The notes under the pieces: model-generated
Told to the model about the DNA's origin: nothing
Seen by the model: the letters and a program-made list of their open reading frames with translations, nothing else
Database searches by the model: none
Shown: positions 27,371-36,314 of the stretch, in pieces
Position numbering within the stretch: the first letter of the stretch is position 1
How the letters are laid out: each line of letters starts with the position of its first letter
Position numbers and translations under genes: made by a program
Source: Agromyces sp. H66
GTDB taxonomy: Bacteria > Actinomycetota > Actinomycetes > Actinomycetales > Microbacteriaceae
NCBI RefSeq assembly: GCF_004959775.1
Contig: NZ_SJZG01000013.1
Coordinates: forward strand, 48,186 to 112,185
Direction: 5' to 3'
DNA length: 64,000 bases

Positions 27371-28278
27371 GCGCCGAGGATCTCACCGGCCGGGTGGCCG
27401 TCGTCACGGGGAGCGGCCGCGGTCTCGGTCGCGCGTATGCCGTCGCCCTCGGTCGCGCCGGCGCGGCGGTCGTCGTCAACGACGTCGACACGGATTCCGC
27501 CGAGGAGACCGCCGAGCTCGTCCGCGCGGCCGGGGGGCGCGCCGCCGTCGTGGTCGCGCCCGTCGGCCCGGCGGAAACCGCCGACCGGCTCGTCGCCACG
27601 GCCGTCTCCGAGTTCGGCCGGCTCGACGCGATGATCGCGAATGCCGGCGTGCTGCGCGACCGCGTCATGTGGAAGGCGACCGACGAGGACTTCGACCTCG
27701 TCGTCGCGACCCACCTGCGCGGCTCGTTCACGTGCGGCCGCGCCGCCGCCAACCACTTCCGTGAAGCCGGCGAGGGCGGTCGCATCATCCTCATCGGCTC
27801 GCCCGCCGGGCAGTTCGGGAGCTTCGGGCAGACCGCCTACGCCGCGTGCAAGGCCGGCATCGTCGCGATGGCTCGCACCTGGTCGCTCGAGCTCGCGCGC
27901 GCCGGGGTCACCGTCAACGCGGTCATCCCGACGGCGATGACCGAGATGACGGGCACGATGCCGATCTACCAGGAGGTCTACCAGCGCTTCCTCGAGGGGG
28001 AGCCGCTGCCGCCCGTCGTGCGCCGCGAGCACGCCCTCGGCTCGCCCGAAGACGTCGCGCCGCTCATCGTGTGGCTCGCCTCCGACGCATCGTCGGGGAT
28101 CACCGGGCAGGCGATCGGCCTCGGCGGCGATCGGCTCACGCTCTATGCGCACCCGGCGGTCCTCGAGACGCGCGACGCCGACGGCGGCTGGACGCCGGAT
28201 GGAATCCGGCAGGTGTGGGAGGCCGAGCTCAGCGCCCTCGCCCAGCCGTCCGGCCCGACCTTCGCCCCGCAGGACTGA
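27367..28278 (+). CDS. Short-chain dehydrogenase/reductase (3-hydroxyacyl-CoA type)
   Basis: The enzyme has 303 residues. The Rossmann motif TGSGRGLGRA, the NAG motif (IANAGV) and the catalytic Ser-Tyr-Lys set (GSPAGQFG, then QTAYAACKAG) are intact. The length and C-terminal extension (about 260-303) resemble the dehydrogenase part of multifunctional peroxisomal-type enzymes, which act on (3R)-hydroxyacyl-CoA. That fits the upstream MaoC hydratase. It is coupled to the upstream gene by a 4-bp overlap and lies 2 bp before the acyl-CoA synthetase. Confidence 0.9.
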   Translation: MSAEDLTGRVAVVTGSGRGLGRAYAVALGRAGAAVVVNDVDTDSAEETAELVRAAGGRAAVVVAPVGPAETADRLVATAVSEFGRLDAMIANAGVLRDRVMWKATDEDFDLVVATHLRGSFTCGRAAANHFREAGEGGRIILIGSPAGQFGSFGQTAYAACKAGIVAMARTWSLELARAGVTVNAVIPTAMTEMTGTMPIYQEVYQRFLEGEPLPPVVRREHALGSPEDVAPLIVWLASDASSGITGQAIGLGGDRLTLYAHPAVLETRDADGGWTPDGIRQVWEAELSALAQPSGPTFAPQD

Positions 28279-28280
28279 CC

Positions 28281-29888
28281 GTGCAGGGTCATTACGCCGA
28301 CCTCTGGCACCGCATCGCCCTCGCAGACCCCGACCGACCCGCGATGGTCACGGTGGGTGAGTCCCGACTCAGCCACGCCGAGTTCGACACCGCCGCCGCC
28401 CGGGTCGCGACGCTGCTCGGCGAACTGGGGATGCGACGCGACGACAAGGTCTCGATCCTGATGCACAACCGGCCCGAGTGGCTGCTCACCTTCGCGGGCG
28501 GCCTCCGGGTCGGGATCGTCCCCGTCGCACTCAACTTCCGGTACCGCCCGCGGGAGATCGCCGCGCTCCTCGACGACTCCGACTCGACCGTGCTCGTCTA
28601 CGCGGCGAGCCTCGCCGAGACGGTCGCCGAGGCGGTCGCGCTGCTCGGCCGACCGATCGCCCTCCTCCAGGTGCAGGATGTCGCCGCGCCGCTCCTTCCC
28701 GGGGCGCTCGACTTCGCGACCTTCACCGACCGCGAGCCGAAACCCTACGAGGATCCGGTCGACGGCGACTTCTTCATCTACACCGGCGGCACGACCGGGG
28801 CACCGAAGGCCGCCGTGTGGGGCGTGCGCCAGATGCTCTCGATGCAGGTCTACAACGCCTACCTCACCGCGGGGCTCCCGATCCCCGAGACGCCCGACGA
28901 CGTCGTGCGACTCGCGACGGGACCGGAGTCGCGGCGCATCGTCGCGCTCGCCCTCTCGCCGTACATGCACGGCACGGCGCTCACGACGGTGATCAACGCC
29001 CTGCTGCTCGGCGGCACGATCGTCGTGCTGCCGACGGCGAGATTCGACCCGGCGCTCGCGATCCGCACCATCCTCGACGAGGGCGTGACCCGCGTCGCGG
29101 TCGCGGGGGATGCGATCGCACTGCCGCTCCTCGAAGCTGCGGAGGAGGCCGGCATCACCGAGCTCCCGGAGCTCCAGTCGATCCTCTCCTCGGGGATGCG
29201 CTTCAGCGACTCGACGAAGGCCCGCCTGCACGCGCTCGCCCCGAACCTCGTGATCACCGACATCCTCGCCTCGACCGAGGGCGGTGCGGTCGGCCTCGGC
29301 ATCACCCGCTCCGCCGACGACCTGCCGGCGAGGTTCCGGCTCACGCCCGGCACCGTCGTGCTCGACGAGTCGCAGGAGGAGGTGCAGGATGTCCCCGGCT
29401 CCGTCGGCCGGATCGCCTTCACCGGCGGGATGCCGAAGGGCTACTACAAGGACCCCGAGAAGACGGCGGCGAACTTCGTCGAGATCCGCGGCACGCGGCA
29501 CATCATCCCGGGCGACCTCGTGCGCGTCGACGAGGACCACGTCATCGAGCTGCTCGGCCGCGGGGCGACCGTCGTCAACACCGGCGGTGAGAAGGTGTAC
29601 CCGGCGGAGGTCGAGGAGTCGCTCCTGCGCTTTCCCGGCGTGCTCGACGCGGTCGTCTACGGGGTGCCCGACGAGCGCTGGGGCGAGATCGTCGCCGCGG
29701 CGATCGCCGTCGAGCATCCGGAACGGTTCTCGGGCGCGGAGGTCGTCGCTCACGTCGGCACCGAGCTCGCCGGCTACAAGAAGCCGCGCCGGCTCCTCAT
29801 CGTCGATGACCTCGAGCGCAGCCCCACCGGCAAGCTCGACCTCGCCGAGCTCCGCCGGCGAACGCTCGAGCAGGGCGTCTCGGCATGA
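28281..29888 (+). CDS. Acyl-CoA synthetase / AMP-dependent ligase
   Basis: An adenylate-forming ligase of 535 residues from GTG 28281. The P-loop-like A3 motif is YTGGTTGAPKAAVWG. The A5-like STEGG and the A8 hinge (GDLVRVDEDHVIELLGR) are present, and the A10 Lys is in SPTGKLDLAEL. It converts a carboxylic acid to its acyl-CoA using ATP. The substrate is unknown. The three-gene operon and the co-regulated ABC importer next door suggest the acid is imported by that system. Confidence 0.9.
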   Translation: MQGHYADLWHRIALADPDRPAMVTVGESRLSHAEFDTAAARVATLLGELGMRRDDKVSILMHNRPEWLLTFAGGLRVGIVPVALNFRYRPREIAALLDDSDSTVLVYAASLAETVAEAVALLGRPIALLQVQDVAAPLLPGALDFATFTDREPKPYEDPVDGDFFIYTGGTTGAPKAAVWGVRQMLSMQVYNAYLTAGLPIPETPDDVVRLATGPESRRIVALALSPYMHGTALTTVINALLLGGTIVVLPTARFDPALAIRTILDEGVTRVAVAGDAIALPLLEAAEEAGITELPELQSILSSGMRFSDSTKARLHALAPNLVITDILASTEGGAVGLGITRSADDLPARFRLTPGTVVLDESQEEVQDVPGSVGRIAFTGGMPKGYYKDPEKTAANFVEIRGTRHIIPGDLVRVDEDHVIELLGRGATVVNTGGEKVYPAEVEESLLRFPGVLDAVVYGVPDERWGEIVAAAIAVEHPERFSGAEVVAHVGTELAGYKKPRRLLIVDDLERSPTGKLDLAELRRRTLEQGVSA

Positions 29889-29972
29889 CGCGGCACGAGC
29901 CGCGGTCGGCGGCGATGTGGTCGATGGCGGCGATCGAGGCCGAGCGTATTTGTCCGGCAGTCCGCGAAATGG

Positions 29973-30007
29973 TTGACCCCGAGCACGTATTTCAGGTAGC
30001 CTGAGAA
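29973..30007 (+). promoter_or_regulatory. Promoter with palindromic operator, NitT/TauT-type ABC operon
   Basis: TTGACC (29973-29978) is a good -35, and TAGCCT (29997-30002) the -10 after 18 nt. The latter sits in TTCAGGTAGCCTGAGAA (29991-30007), nearly the palindrome of the upstream operon at 26851. The gap from the synthetase stop to the next ATG is 179 bp; no gene is seen in it. Confidence 0.6.
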
Positions 30008-30067
30008 TTCCCGATCCGGCGAGCGCCACGCCGGGCACCATCTCGATGAAGAGACCTGAGGAGAGCA

Positions 30068-31054
30068 ATGACGTTCCCCCGAAAGCGACTGATCGCCGCT
30101 GCAGCATTCGCGTCCACCGCCGTCCTGCTCGCCGGCTGCACCGGCGGCGGCGAAGGCCCCGCCCCCGACCCCGACGAGCCCGTCGCCATCACCGTCGGCA
30201 CCCTTCCCGCCGGCGACTACGCCCCGCTGTACATCGCACAAGAGGAGGGCTTCTTCGAAGAGGAGGGCCTCGACGTCACGATCGAGATCATCGCCGGCGG
30301 TGCCGTCGGCGTGACCCAGCTCGTGTCGGGCGAACTCGACTTCAGCTCCGCCACCTGGGCCAACACGCTGTCGGCGGTGTCGCAGGGGCTCGAGATCCAG
30401 GTCGTGCGCGAAGGCACCGACTCCTCGAAGGAGGGCATCAACGGCATGATCGCGAAGGAGGGCTCGGGCATCGAGGGCCCTGAAGACTTCCGCGGTCAGA
30501 CCATCGCGGTCAACACGCTCCAGTCCGCGACCGAGCTGCAGATCCGCGACTGCCTCGACAGCGCGGGTGTCGGCCCCGATGAGTACGAGCTCGTCGAGGT
30601 GCCGTTCCCCGAGGTCGGCGCCGCCGTCAGCCAGGGCCGCATCGCCGCGGGCTTCGTGCCCGAGCCGTTCATCACGATCGGCGAGGCCGAGGGCCTCGTG
30701 CCGGTCATGTACCCGTCGGTCTGCAACGAGGACCAGGCGAACTCGCCGCTCATCAACTGGAACACCTCGCGTCAGTTCGCCGAGCAGAACCCCGAGGCCG
30801 TCGCCGCGTTCGTGCGGGCGATGGACAAGGCGACGCAGCTCGCGATCGACGACCCGCAGGTCGTCGTCGACATCCTGCCCACCTTCACGACGCTCACCCC
30901 CGAGCTCGCCGGCGCGCTCGTGCTGCCCAGCTTCGTCGAGGACGGCACGCCCGACCTCGAGGGCGCCGAGCTCACGATGGACCTCATGGTCGAGTGGGGC
31001 CTGCTCGACGAGCCGCTCGACGACCTGTCGCAGTACGCCTGGCAAGGCGAGTGA
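30068..31054 (+). CDS. ABC transporter substrate-binding lipoprotein (NMT1/SsuA-like)
   Basis: A 328-residue lipoprotein with the lipobox LLAGC (Cys24) after a typical signal. The periplasmic-binding fold of the NitT/TauT type shows as GDYAPLYIAQEEGFFEEEGL and VTQLVSGELDFSSATWAN. Families of this group bind nitrate, sulfonates, thiamine precursors or aromatic acids. Because it shares an operator with the acyl-CoA catabolic operon, an organic acid is more likely here. An 18-bp hairpin follows the stop. Confidence 0.9.
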   Translation: MTFPRKRLIAAAAFASTAVLLAGCTGGGEGPAPDPDEPVAITVGTLPAGDYAPLYIAQEEGFFEEEGLDVTIEIIAGGAVGVTQLVSGELDFSSATWANTLSAVSQGLEIQVVREGTDSSKEGINGMIAKEGSGIEGPEDFRGQTIAVNTLQSATELQIRDCLDSAGVGPDEYELVEVPFPEVGAAVSQGRIAAGFVPEPFITIGEAEGLVPVMYPSVCNEDQANSPLINWNTSRQFAEQNPEAVAAFVRAMDKATQLAIDDPQVVVDILPTFTTLTPELAGALVLPSFVEDGTPDLEGAELTMDLMVEWGLLDEPLDDLSQYAWQGE

Positions 31055-31060
31055 CGTCTC

Positions 31061-31099
31061 GGTCCTCGGGGTCCGGTGATGCACCGGATCCCGAGGACC
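31061..31099 (+). promoter_or_regulatory. Intra-operon hairpin between binding-protein and permease genes
   Basis: GGTCCTCGGGGTCCGGTG and CACCGGATCCCGAGGACC form an 18-bp stem with a 3-nt loop, all paired except one G-U wobble. There is no T-run after it. It starts 6 nt after the substrate-binding gene's stop and ends 16 nt before the next ATG. It probably stabilises the upstream mRNA or reduces downstream expression, as is common for binding-protein-dependent importers. Confidence 0.7.
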
Positions 31100-31115
31100 G
31101 TCCAAGGACCGTCCC

Positions 31116-31985
31116 ATGACCGTGCAGGAGAAGGAGCGACGATTGTCCAGCACCACCTCCGCGCCCCCGTTCGGGCGGCGTCGGACGAGAAGCACCGCAT
31201 CGCGTCGAACGACGCTGCTGCGCGGAGCCGCCGGTTTCGCGGCGCTCTTCGCCATCGCGGAACTCGTCTCGCGGTCGGGGATCGTCAGTGAGACGTTCCT
31301 GCCGCCGACCTCGCTGGTGCTGCTTCGCGTGGTCGAGCTGCTCGTCACCCCGTCCTTCCTCGTAGAGGTCGGCGCGACGCTCTCCGCCTGGGCGATCGGC
31401 CTCGCGATCTGCATCGTCGTCTCGGTGACGATCGGGGTGCTGCTCGGGTCATCCCGCGCGGCCTACTCCGGCAGTCGTGCCGTGATCGAGTTCCTGCGCC
31501 CGATTCCCTCAGTCGCACTCATCCCGCTCGCGATGCTCGTGCTCGGCAACGACGCCGAGATGAAGATCGCGCTCATCGTCTTCTCCACCTCGTGGCCCGT
31601 GCTCTTCAACACCATCTATGGGATGCACGACGTCGACCCCATCGCGAAGCTGACGGCCAAGAGCTTCGGCCACGGCAGGCTGTCGACGCTCCTCACCGTG
31701 TCGCTGCCGAGCGCAATGCCGTTCATCTTCACGGGCATCCGGATCGCGGCATCCGTCGCCCTCATCGTCGCGATCAGCGCGGAGCTGCTCGCGGGAGCCT
31801 CGAACGGGCTCGGTCGGTGGATGCTCGACGCCTCTGCGACCGGCAACCGGCCCGACCTCGTGTTCGCCGCGACCATCATCGCGGGCCTCCTCGGTCTCAT
31901 CATCAACTTCCTGCTGCAGCTCATCGAGCGGCGGTTCCTCGGTTGGCAGACGGCGCTGCGCCCGACGGGGGGTGCGTCGAAATGA
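31116..31985 (+). CDS. ABC transporter permease (NitT/TauT type)
   Basis: The product has 289 residues. About six membrane segments follow a basic N-terminus (PPFGRRRTRSTASRRTTLLR). The BPD-transport loop is seen around FSTSWPVLFNTIYGMHDVDP and AKLTAKSFGHGRLSTLLTV, giving the typical EAA-like coupling helix. It overlaps the second permease by 4 bp. It would form the channel with that paralog and the ATPase at 32875. Confidence 0.88.
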   Translation: MTVQEKERRLSSTTSAPPFGRRRTRSTASRRTTLLRGAAGFAALFAIAELVSRSGIVSETFLPPTSLVLLRVVELLVTPSFLVEVGATLSAWAIGLAICIVVSVTIGVLLGSSRAAYSGSRAVIEFLRPIPSVALIPLAMLVLGNDAEMKIALIVFSTSWPVLFNTIYGMHDVDPIAKLTAKSFGHGRLSTLLTVSLPSAMPFIFTGIRIAASVALIVAISAELLAGASNGLGRWMLDASATGNRPDLVFAATIIAGLLGLIINFLLQLIERRFLGWQTALRPTGGASK

Positions 31986-32878
31986 CCACCGGAAGGACCC
32001 ATCCCGTGAAGGTCTCATCGAGCGTGGACACGGTGTCGCTCGCCACACCTCCGCGTCCCACGCGACGGCGTCCCGCCAACGGCTCCCGTCGCCTCAAGGA
32101 CTTCGCCGTCCGCTGGGGCGCGCTCCTCGCGATCGGCCTCGTCTGGGAGCTCGCCGCGCGGCTCGCGGACAACCTGTTCTTCCCGCCGCCGTCGCGGATC
32201 ATCGAGCGCTTCTTCGAACTCTGGCTCTCGGGCCCGCCGACGACGTTCTTCCTCACCGAGTCGGTGGCGACGAACATCATGCCGAGCCTCGCCCGGCTGC
32301 TGGGCGGCTGGGCCGCCGCCGTCGTGTTCGGCGTGCTGCTCGGCGTCGCCATCGGGCGCAGCAAGGTCGTCGGCGACTACGTGGAGCCGATCATCCACTT
32401 CGTGCGCGCGATCCCCCCGCCCGCGCTCATCCCGGTCTTCTTCATCCTGCTCGGCTTCGGCAACGAGATGCGGGTGACGCTCATCGCGTTCGCGGTCATC
32501 TGGCCGGTCGTGCTCAACACGATCGACGGGGTGCGCAGCGTGGAGCAGTTGCACCTCGATACCGGTCGAGTGTTCGAGTTCGACTGGCGGAAGCGGTTCT
32601 TCGGGATCGTGCTGCCGAGCGCGTCGCCGAAGATCTTCGCCGGGATGCGGGTGGCACTCTCCGTCGCGATCATCATGATGGTGATCTCGGAGATGGTCGG
32701 GCGCCCCGACGGCATCGGCAACATCATTCTGGGGGCGCAACGCACCTATCGGATGGACGACATGTGGGCCGGAATCCTGCTGCTCGGGATCCTCGGCTAC
32801 GTCCTCAACGCCATCCTGTCCGCCGTGGAGTCGCGCATCACGAGATGGCATCGGGGTTCACGAGAAGGAGTGTCATGA
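31982..32878 (+). CDS. ABC transporter permease (NitT/TauT type), second subunit
   Basis: The product has 298 residues starting at ATG 31982. The EAA-like loop is AVIWPVVLNTIDGVRSVEQL to RVFEFDWRKRFFGIVLPSAS, and membrane helices such as LLAIGLVWELAARL and MWAGILLLGILGYVLNAILS surround it. It is paralogous to the upstream permease, so a heterodimeric channel is expected. Its stop overlaps the ATPase start. Confidence 0.88.
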   Translation: MTTGRTHPVKVSSSVDTVSLATPPRPTRRRPANGSRRLKDFAVRWGALLAIGLVWELAARLADNLFFPPPSRIIERFFELWLSGPPTTFFLTESVATNIMPSLARLLGGWAAAVVFGVLLGVAIGRSKVVGDYVEPIIHFVRAIPPPALIPVFFILLGFGNEMRVTLIAFAVIWPVVLNTIDGVRSVEQLHLDTGRVFEFDWRKRFFGIVLPSASPKIFAGMRVALSVAIIMMVISEMVGRPDGIGNIILGAQRTYRMDDMWAGILLLGILGYVLNAILSAVESRITRWHRGSREGVS

Positions 32879-33678
32879 GCATCCAGGCGACAGCGACCGA
32901 TCTGCTGACGATCGAAGGTCTCGGCCACGTCTATGAGGGCACGGAGCCGTTCGAGGCGATCGGGAAGCTCGACTTCACGGTGCCCGAGGGCGCATTCGTC
33001 TCCATCGTCGGGCCGTCGGGATGCGGCAAGACCACGATGCTGCGCTGCCTCTCGGGCCTCATGAAGCCCACCCGCGGCGAGGTGCGACTCGAGGGCGAAC
33101 CGGTGACGGGAGTGCCGCGCGACCTCGCGCTCGTGTTCCAGGACTACAGCCGTTCGCTCTTCCCGTGGCGCACGGTCGCGGGCAACATCGCCTACGTGCT
33201 GCCGCGCGACCTGCCGAAGGCGGAGCGGGCCGCCCGCGTCCAGGAAAGCCTCGACGCCGTCGGGCTCGGCGAGGCCGGGGCGAAGTACCCGTGGCAGCTC
33301 TCGGGCGGCATGCAGCAGCGCGTCGCGATCGCCCGGGCGCTCGCGTACCGGCCGGCGATCCTCCTCATGGACGAGCCGTTCGCCTCCGTCGACGCGCAGA
33401 CCCGCGCCGAGCTCGAAGACCTCATGCTCGCGGTGCGCGAGCAGTTCGGCATGACGATCCTCTTCGTCACGCACGACATCGACGAGAGCGTCTACCTCGC
33501 CGATCGCGTGCTCGTGCTCTCGAAGTCGCCGTCGACGATCGTCGAGAGCCTGGATGTCGACCTGCCGCGCCCGCGCGACCAGGTGAGCACCCGCGAGCTC
33601 GACGACTTCGTGCACCTGCGCTCCCACATCGCCCGGCTCATCCGCGACCAGTCGATGAAGGGCCGCCCCGCTGCCTGA
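32875..33678 (+). CDS. ABC transporter ATP-binding protein (NitT/TauT type)
   Basis: A 267-residue ATPase from ATG 32875. Walker A is GPSGCGKTT, the Q-loop VFQDYSRSLFPW, the signature LSGGMQQR, Walker B ILLMDEPFAS, and the H-loop VTHD. It energises the importer encoded by the three preceding genes. The stop is within a small hairpin, GAGGCC-TGC-GGCCTC (33677-33691), that may end the transcript. Confidence 0.93.
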   Translation: MSIQATATDLLTIEGLGHVYEGTEPFEAIGKLDFTVPEGAFVSIVGPSGCGKTTMLRCLSGLMKPTRGEVRLEGEPVTGVPRDLALVFQDYSRSLFPWRTVAGNIAYVLPRDLPKAERAARVQESLDAVGLGEAGAKYPWQLSGGMQQRVAIARALAYRPAILLMDEPFASVDAQTRAELEDLMLAVREQFGMTILFVTHDIDESVYLADRVLVLSKSPSTIVESLDVDLPRPRDQVSTRELDDFVHLRSHIARLIRDQSMKGRPAA

Positions 33679-33758
33679 GGCCTGCGGCCTCGCCTGATCC
33701 GCCCTTGCCCGGGCGACCCCCGACGTGCGCTGACGCCGGCTCGCGACATCCGCTCGCT

Positions 33759-34235
33759 TCACTCCGCCGCGTTGAACGGGAAGTGTACGTCGCCGAAGCC
33801 CCACGTCGTGCGCAGCCAGTGCGGCACGAACGCGTCGAGCTCCTTCTCGAGTGCGGAGCCCACCAGCTCGTCGACGACCCACCAGGATGACTCGGCGTCG
33901 TGGGTGTCGTGCGGGTCGATGTAGACGCAGCCCACGAGGTGGGTCTCGTCGGCGTCGAGGATCGCGTAGTTGAACGTCTCGTGCGCCGCGATCTCGCGCT
34001 GGTGCCGAGCGAGGTCGTCGCGGTCGGCCTCGTACGACATGGTGGCGGGCGGCCAGCCCCAGTCCTCGCCGTAGATCTGCCACAGGCGCTCGCGCGAGCC
34101 CATGACCGCGGGGTAGTCGATGTCGACGTCGTCGGCGCGGATCGGGCGCAGGTGGTAACCGTCGACGAGGTCGACGCGCTCGGGGTGCACGAAGCCCTCG
34201 GGCAGCCAGGTGCGGGAATCGGTCGTGTCGCTCAT
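33759..34235 (-). CDS. GNAT family N-acetyltransferase
   Basis: The product has 158 residues from ATG 34235. The acetyl-CoA-binding strand is ILDADETHLVGCVYIDPH, and DGYHLRPIRADDVDIDYPAV is the first strand of the fold; WWVVDELVGSALEKELDAFV follows. The substrate is unknown. It is convergent with the ABC operon. An in-frame extension upstream to 34859 is non-coding in composition. Confidence 0.75.
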   Translation of the reverse strand: MSDTTDSRTWLPEGFVHPERVDLVDGYHLRPIRADDVDIDYPAVMGSRERLWQIYGEDWGWPPATMSYEADRDDLARHQREIAAHETFNYAILDADETHLVGCVYIDPHDTHDAESSWWVVDELVGSALEKELDAFVPHWLRTTWGFGDVHFPFNAAE

Positions 34236-34469
34236 GGTTCCATGCTGGCGTGCGACGCGGGGTCGCGGGGCGCGCGATCGCGGCGGATTACGCACGAGCA
34301 ACGTCGGTGGCGGTGGCCGCGAACCCGGCGACGTCGGCGGAGATCGCGAACGAGCCTGAACGCCATCGCGAGCCCATGACCCACTCGCAGTCGTCGGCCG
34401 CCTGCACCGCCCCATGTCGGTGGTCGGAGTTAGCGTCACGATATCGCTCGTGCCGAGAGTGGAGTCAAC

Positions 34470-34853
34470 ATGAAGGTCCTGGTGGCCACGGCGCTCACGC
34501 AGGGTGAGCGCAAGGGCGACTACAACAGGTGCATCGAGGGCGAGCTGGTCTGGGTGCAGGAGCCGTGCGCGAGTGATAGGCGCAACCCCGACGGGCCGTG
34601 CGGCTGCGGGCGTGGATTCGCAGGCATGAGCTCGCACCGGTCGACGACAACGGCACGGGTGGATGAGATCGCCGGGTTCACGCGCGATGACATGATCCTG
34701 GCGATGCAGACGAGTCTTCGAGATGGAGGCTGGCCGGAGCACTGGGCGGCGGATCTCGCCGACGGGCTGCTCGAGCTCGCAAGCCTGTGGGGTGTCGGCA
34801 CCGTGATCGACCGTCGAATCGATGATTTCGGACCGCGAGCGGTGCATGCATGA
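34470..34853 (+). CDS. Small conserved hypothetical protein
   Basis: The product has 127 residues, starting at ATG 34470. The block NPDGPCGCGRGFAGMSSHRS, followed by TTTARV, is a Cys-rich motif I associate with a small conserved actinobacterial family of unknown function; the two conserved cysteines in CGC might bind metal. Its stop region overlaps the upstream end of the following antitoxin region (ATGCATGA). It is not obviously part of the toxin-antitoxin pair downstream. Confidence 0.6.
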   Translation: MKVLVATALTQGERKGDYNRCIEGELVWVQEPCASDRRNPDGPCGCGRGFAGMSSHRSTTTARVDEIAGFTRDDMILAMQTSLRDGGWPEHWAADLADGLLELASLWGVGTVIDRRIDDFGPRAVHA

Positions 34854-34869
34854 CTGCAAGCGCGAATGC

Positions 34870-34875
34870 TAAACT
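34870..34875 (+). promoter_or_regulatory. -10 box of a leaderless VapB-like gene
   Basis: TAAACT ends 7 nt before ATG 34883. No Shine-Dalgarno sequence is placed correctly, so the transcript is probably leaderless. It lies just downstream of the stop of the gene at 34470. Confidence 0.5.
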
Positions 34876-34882
34876 CCCGACC

Positions 34883-35182
34883 ATGGCTCAGGTCACGTGG
34901 CGGGCGAACGACGACCTCGTTCGGAGGGTGCAGGCCGTCGCGGCATCCGAGGGTCTCAGCATGAACGAGCTGATGACCCGCGTGCTCTCGATTGCGACCG
35001 ATAGCGACGAACGCGACCCCGCCGCCGTGCGACTGCGCGAGCGGCTGCGCGCCGCCGGAATGCTCGCGTCGTGGGCACCGACCTCGCCCGCGCCACCAGA
35101 TGCGGCAGATCTCGATCGGGCGCGTGCGGCCGCCGGAACGGGCACGAAGCTCGCCGACATCGTGTCCGCACAGCGGCGTTGA
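34883..35182 (+). CDS. RHH-type antitoxin, VapB-like
   Basis: A 99-residue protein from ATG 34883, chosen over ATG 34850 because of the leaderless -10 and the family-typical N-terminus MAQVTWRANDDLVRRVQAVA. The ribbon-helix-helix continues with SEGLSMNELMTRVLSIATD. The Ala/Pro-rich C-terminus (ASWAPTSPAPPDAADLDRAR) would bind the toxin. Its TGA overlaps the TTG start of the PIN toxin. Confidence 0.8.
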   Translation: MAQVTWRANDDLVRRVQAVAASEGLSMNELMTRVLSIATDSDERDPAAVRLRERLRAAGMLASWAPTSPAPPDAADLDRARAAAGTGTKLADIVSAQRR

Positions 35183-35604
35183 GCGTCTTCGCCGACAGCT
35201 CTGCGATCGTCAAGCTGTACGCAGACGAGGAGGGGCACGAGCACGTCCGCTCCCTTGACGCCATGATCGTGAGCGCAATCGCGCGTGTTGAAGTCCCCGC
35301 CGCGTTCTGGCGCAAGAACCGCATGGGTGAATTGAGTGCCCAGGACGCACGCACCCTCGTGCAGGCCTTCGGGCGCGACCTGGCCGGCCCGACGGGTCGC
35401 CTCGTCACGCTGCAGTTGACGAACGAGGTCCTCGAGCGCGCCGCGGAGCTCACGGCGATCCATGGACTTCGCGCCTACGATGCCGTTCAGCTGGCGAGTG
35501 CCCGCGCGGCGCGGCTCATCGATCCCACGTGCTCGACGTTCGCGGTCTTCGACGGCGAGCTCTCGGTCGCCGCCGTCCGTGAGGGGTTCGCGATCTTGCC
35601 GTGA
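35179..35604 (+). CDS. PIN-domain toxin, VapC-like
   Basis: The product has 141 residues with a TTG start at 35179, overlapping the antitoxin stop. PIN-domain acidic residues are visible: [14 protein letters not shown] (Asp), [12 protein letters not shown] (Glu), [12 protein letters not shown] (Asp) and [12 protein letters not shown] (Asp). VapC proteins are Mg-dependent RNases that cut tRNA or rRNA. All four acidic positions are intact, so activity is likely. The ordering antitoxin-toxin is typical. Confidence 0.87.
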   Translation: MSVFADSSAIVKLYADEEGHEHVRSLDAMIVSAIARVEVPAAFWRKNRMGELSAQDARTLVQAFGRDLAGPTGRLVTLQLTNEVLERAAELTAIHGLRAYDAVQLASARAARLIDPTCSTFAVFDGELSVAAVREGFAILP

Positions 35605-35687
35605 GCCCGCCTGCTCGGCGAACCGCAACCCGGTCGCGGCGGCGCAGGTCGCGAACTACCCTGAACCCATCGACCGAGGGGGAGCAC

Positions 35688-35918
35688 ATGAGCGACACCA
35701 CAGGCCGCGGCGATCGCGCCGACCGCGACGACCGCGACTTCGCCGACGACGCGAACGAGCAGGCGCGCCTGCGCGCCGAGCACGCCCGCGAGCTCGGGGT
35801 GGACCCGTTCTTCGAAGGTGCGAACATCACCGAGCACGACGGCCCCGACCTCGAGGGCGGCGACGACCTCGACACCGGCGGCGGCCACCGCACGCCGCGC
35901 GCGTCCGACTGGGACTGA
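35688..35918 (+). CDS. Small acidic hypothetical protein
   Basis: The product has 76 residues, starting at ATG 35688 after GGGGGAGCAC. It is rich in Asp, Arg and Gly ([40 protein letters not shown]) and probably disordered. No family is recognised. Similar short acidic proteins are common in actinobacteria. Confidence 0.5.
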   Translation: MSDTTGRGDRADRDDRDFADDANEQARLRAEHARELGVDPFFEGANITEHDGPDLEGGDDLDTGGGHRTPRASDWD

Positions 35919-35933
35919 CGCGCGGAGCGAGGC

Positions 35934-36314
35934 CTACGCCTCGGGCGGCGCCTCCTGCAGCGCGCGCACCTCGATGCGGGACTGCACCGCGGCAGATGCC
36001 TTGGCCGCCCACTCGATGGCGGATGCCTCGTCGGCCGCCTCGATCACCCAGAAGCCGCCGACGTACGACGGCGCCTCCACGAACGGCTCGTCGAGCACGC
36101 TCGTCTCACCAGACGTGACGTCGACGGTCTTCGCGGTCGAGGGCGGGTTGAGGCCGCCGGCGAACAGCCACGCGCCCGAGTCCTTCAGCGCGGTGTTGAA
36201 CTCGTCGACCGCGGCCATCACCGCGGCGAGCTCGGCGGGGTCGAACTCCTGCATCGACGCCATCGTCGGCTCGGTCGCCGAGTCGTGGGGCATGGTCAGG
36301 AAGTACTGCGTCAT
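35934..36314 (-). CDS. YCII-related domain protein
   Basis: The product has 126 residues from ATG 36314. MTQYFLTMPHDSATEPT, FNTALKDSGAWLFAGGLNPP and YVGGFWVIEAADEASAIEWA fit the YCII/DGPF fold often seen near sigma factors. Its function is unknown. A longer in-frame start at 36392 is rejected because the added N-terminus reads as basic, non-family sequence. Confidence 0.8.
   Translation of the reverse strand: MTQYFLTMPHDSATEPTMASMQEFDPAELAAVMAAVDEFNTALKDSGAWLFAGGLNPPSTAKTVDVTSGETSVLDEPFVEAPSYVGGFWVIEAADEASAIEWAAKASAAVQSRIEVRALQEAPPEA

Noticed and set aside
28143..30107. Long minus-strand frame opposite the acyl-CoA synthetase
   Set aside because: It is a shadow of a gene with clear motifs, rich in Arg/Asp/Gly with no domain.
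34236..34859. N-terminal extension of the GNAT protein to 34859
   Set aside because: It overlaps two plus-strand genes' region and has non-family composition; ATG 34235 gives the normal GNAT length.
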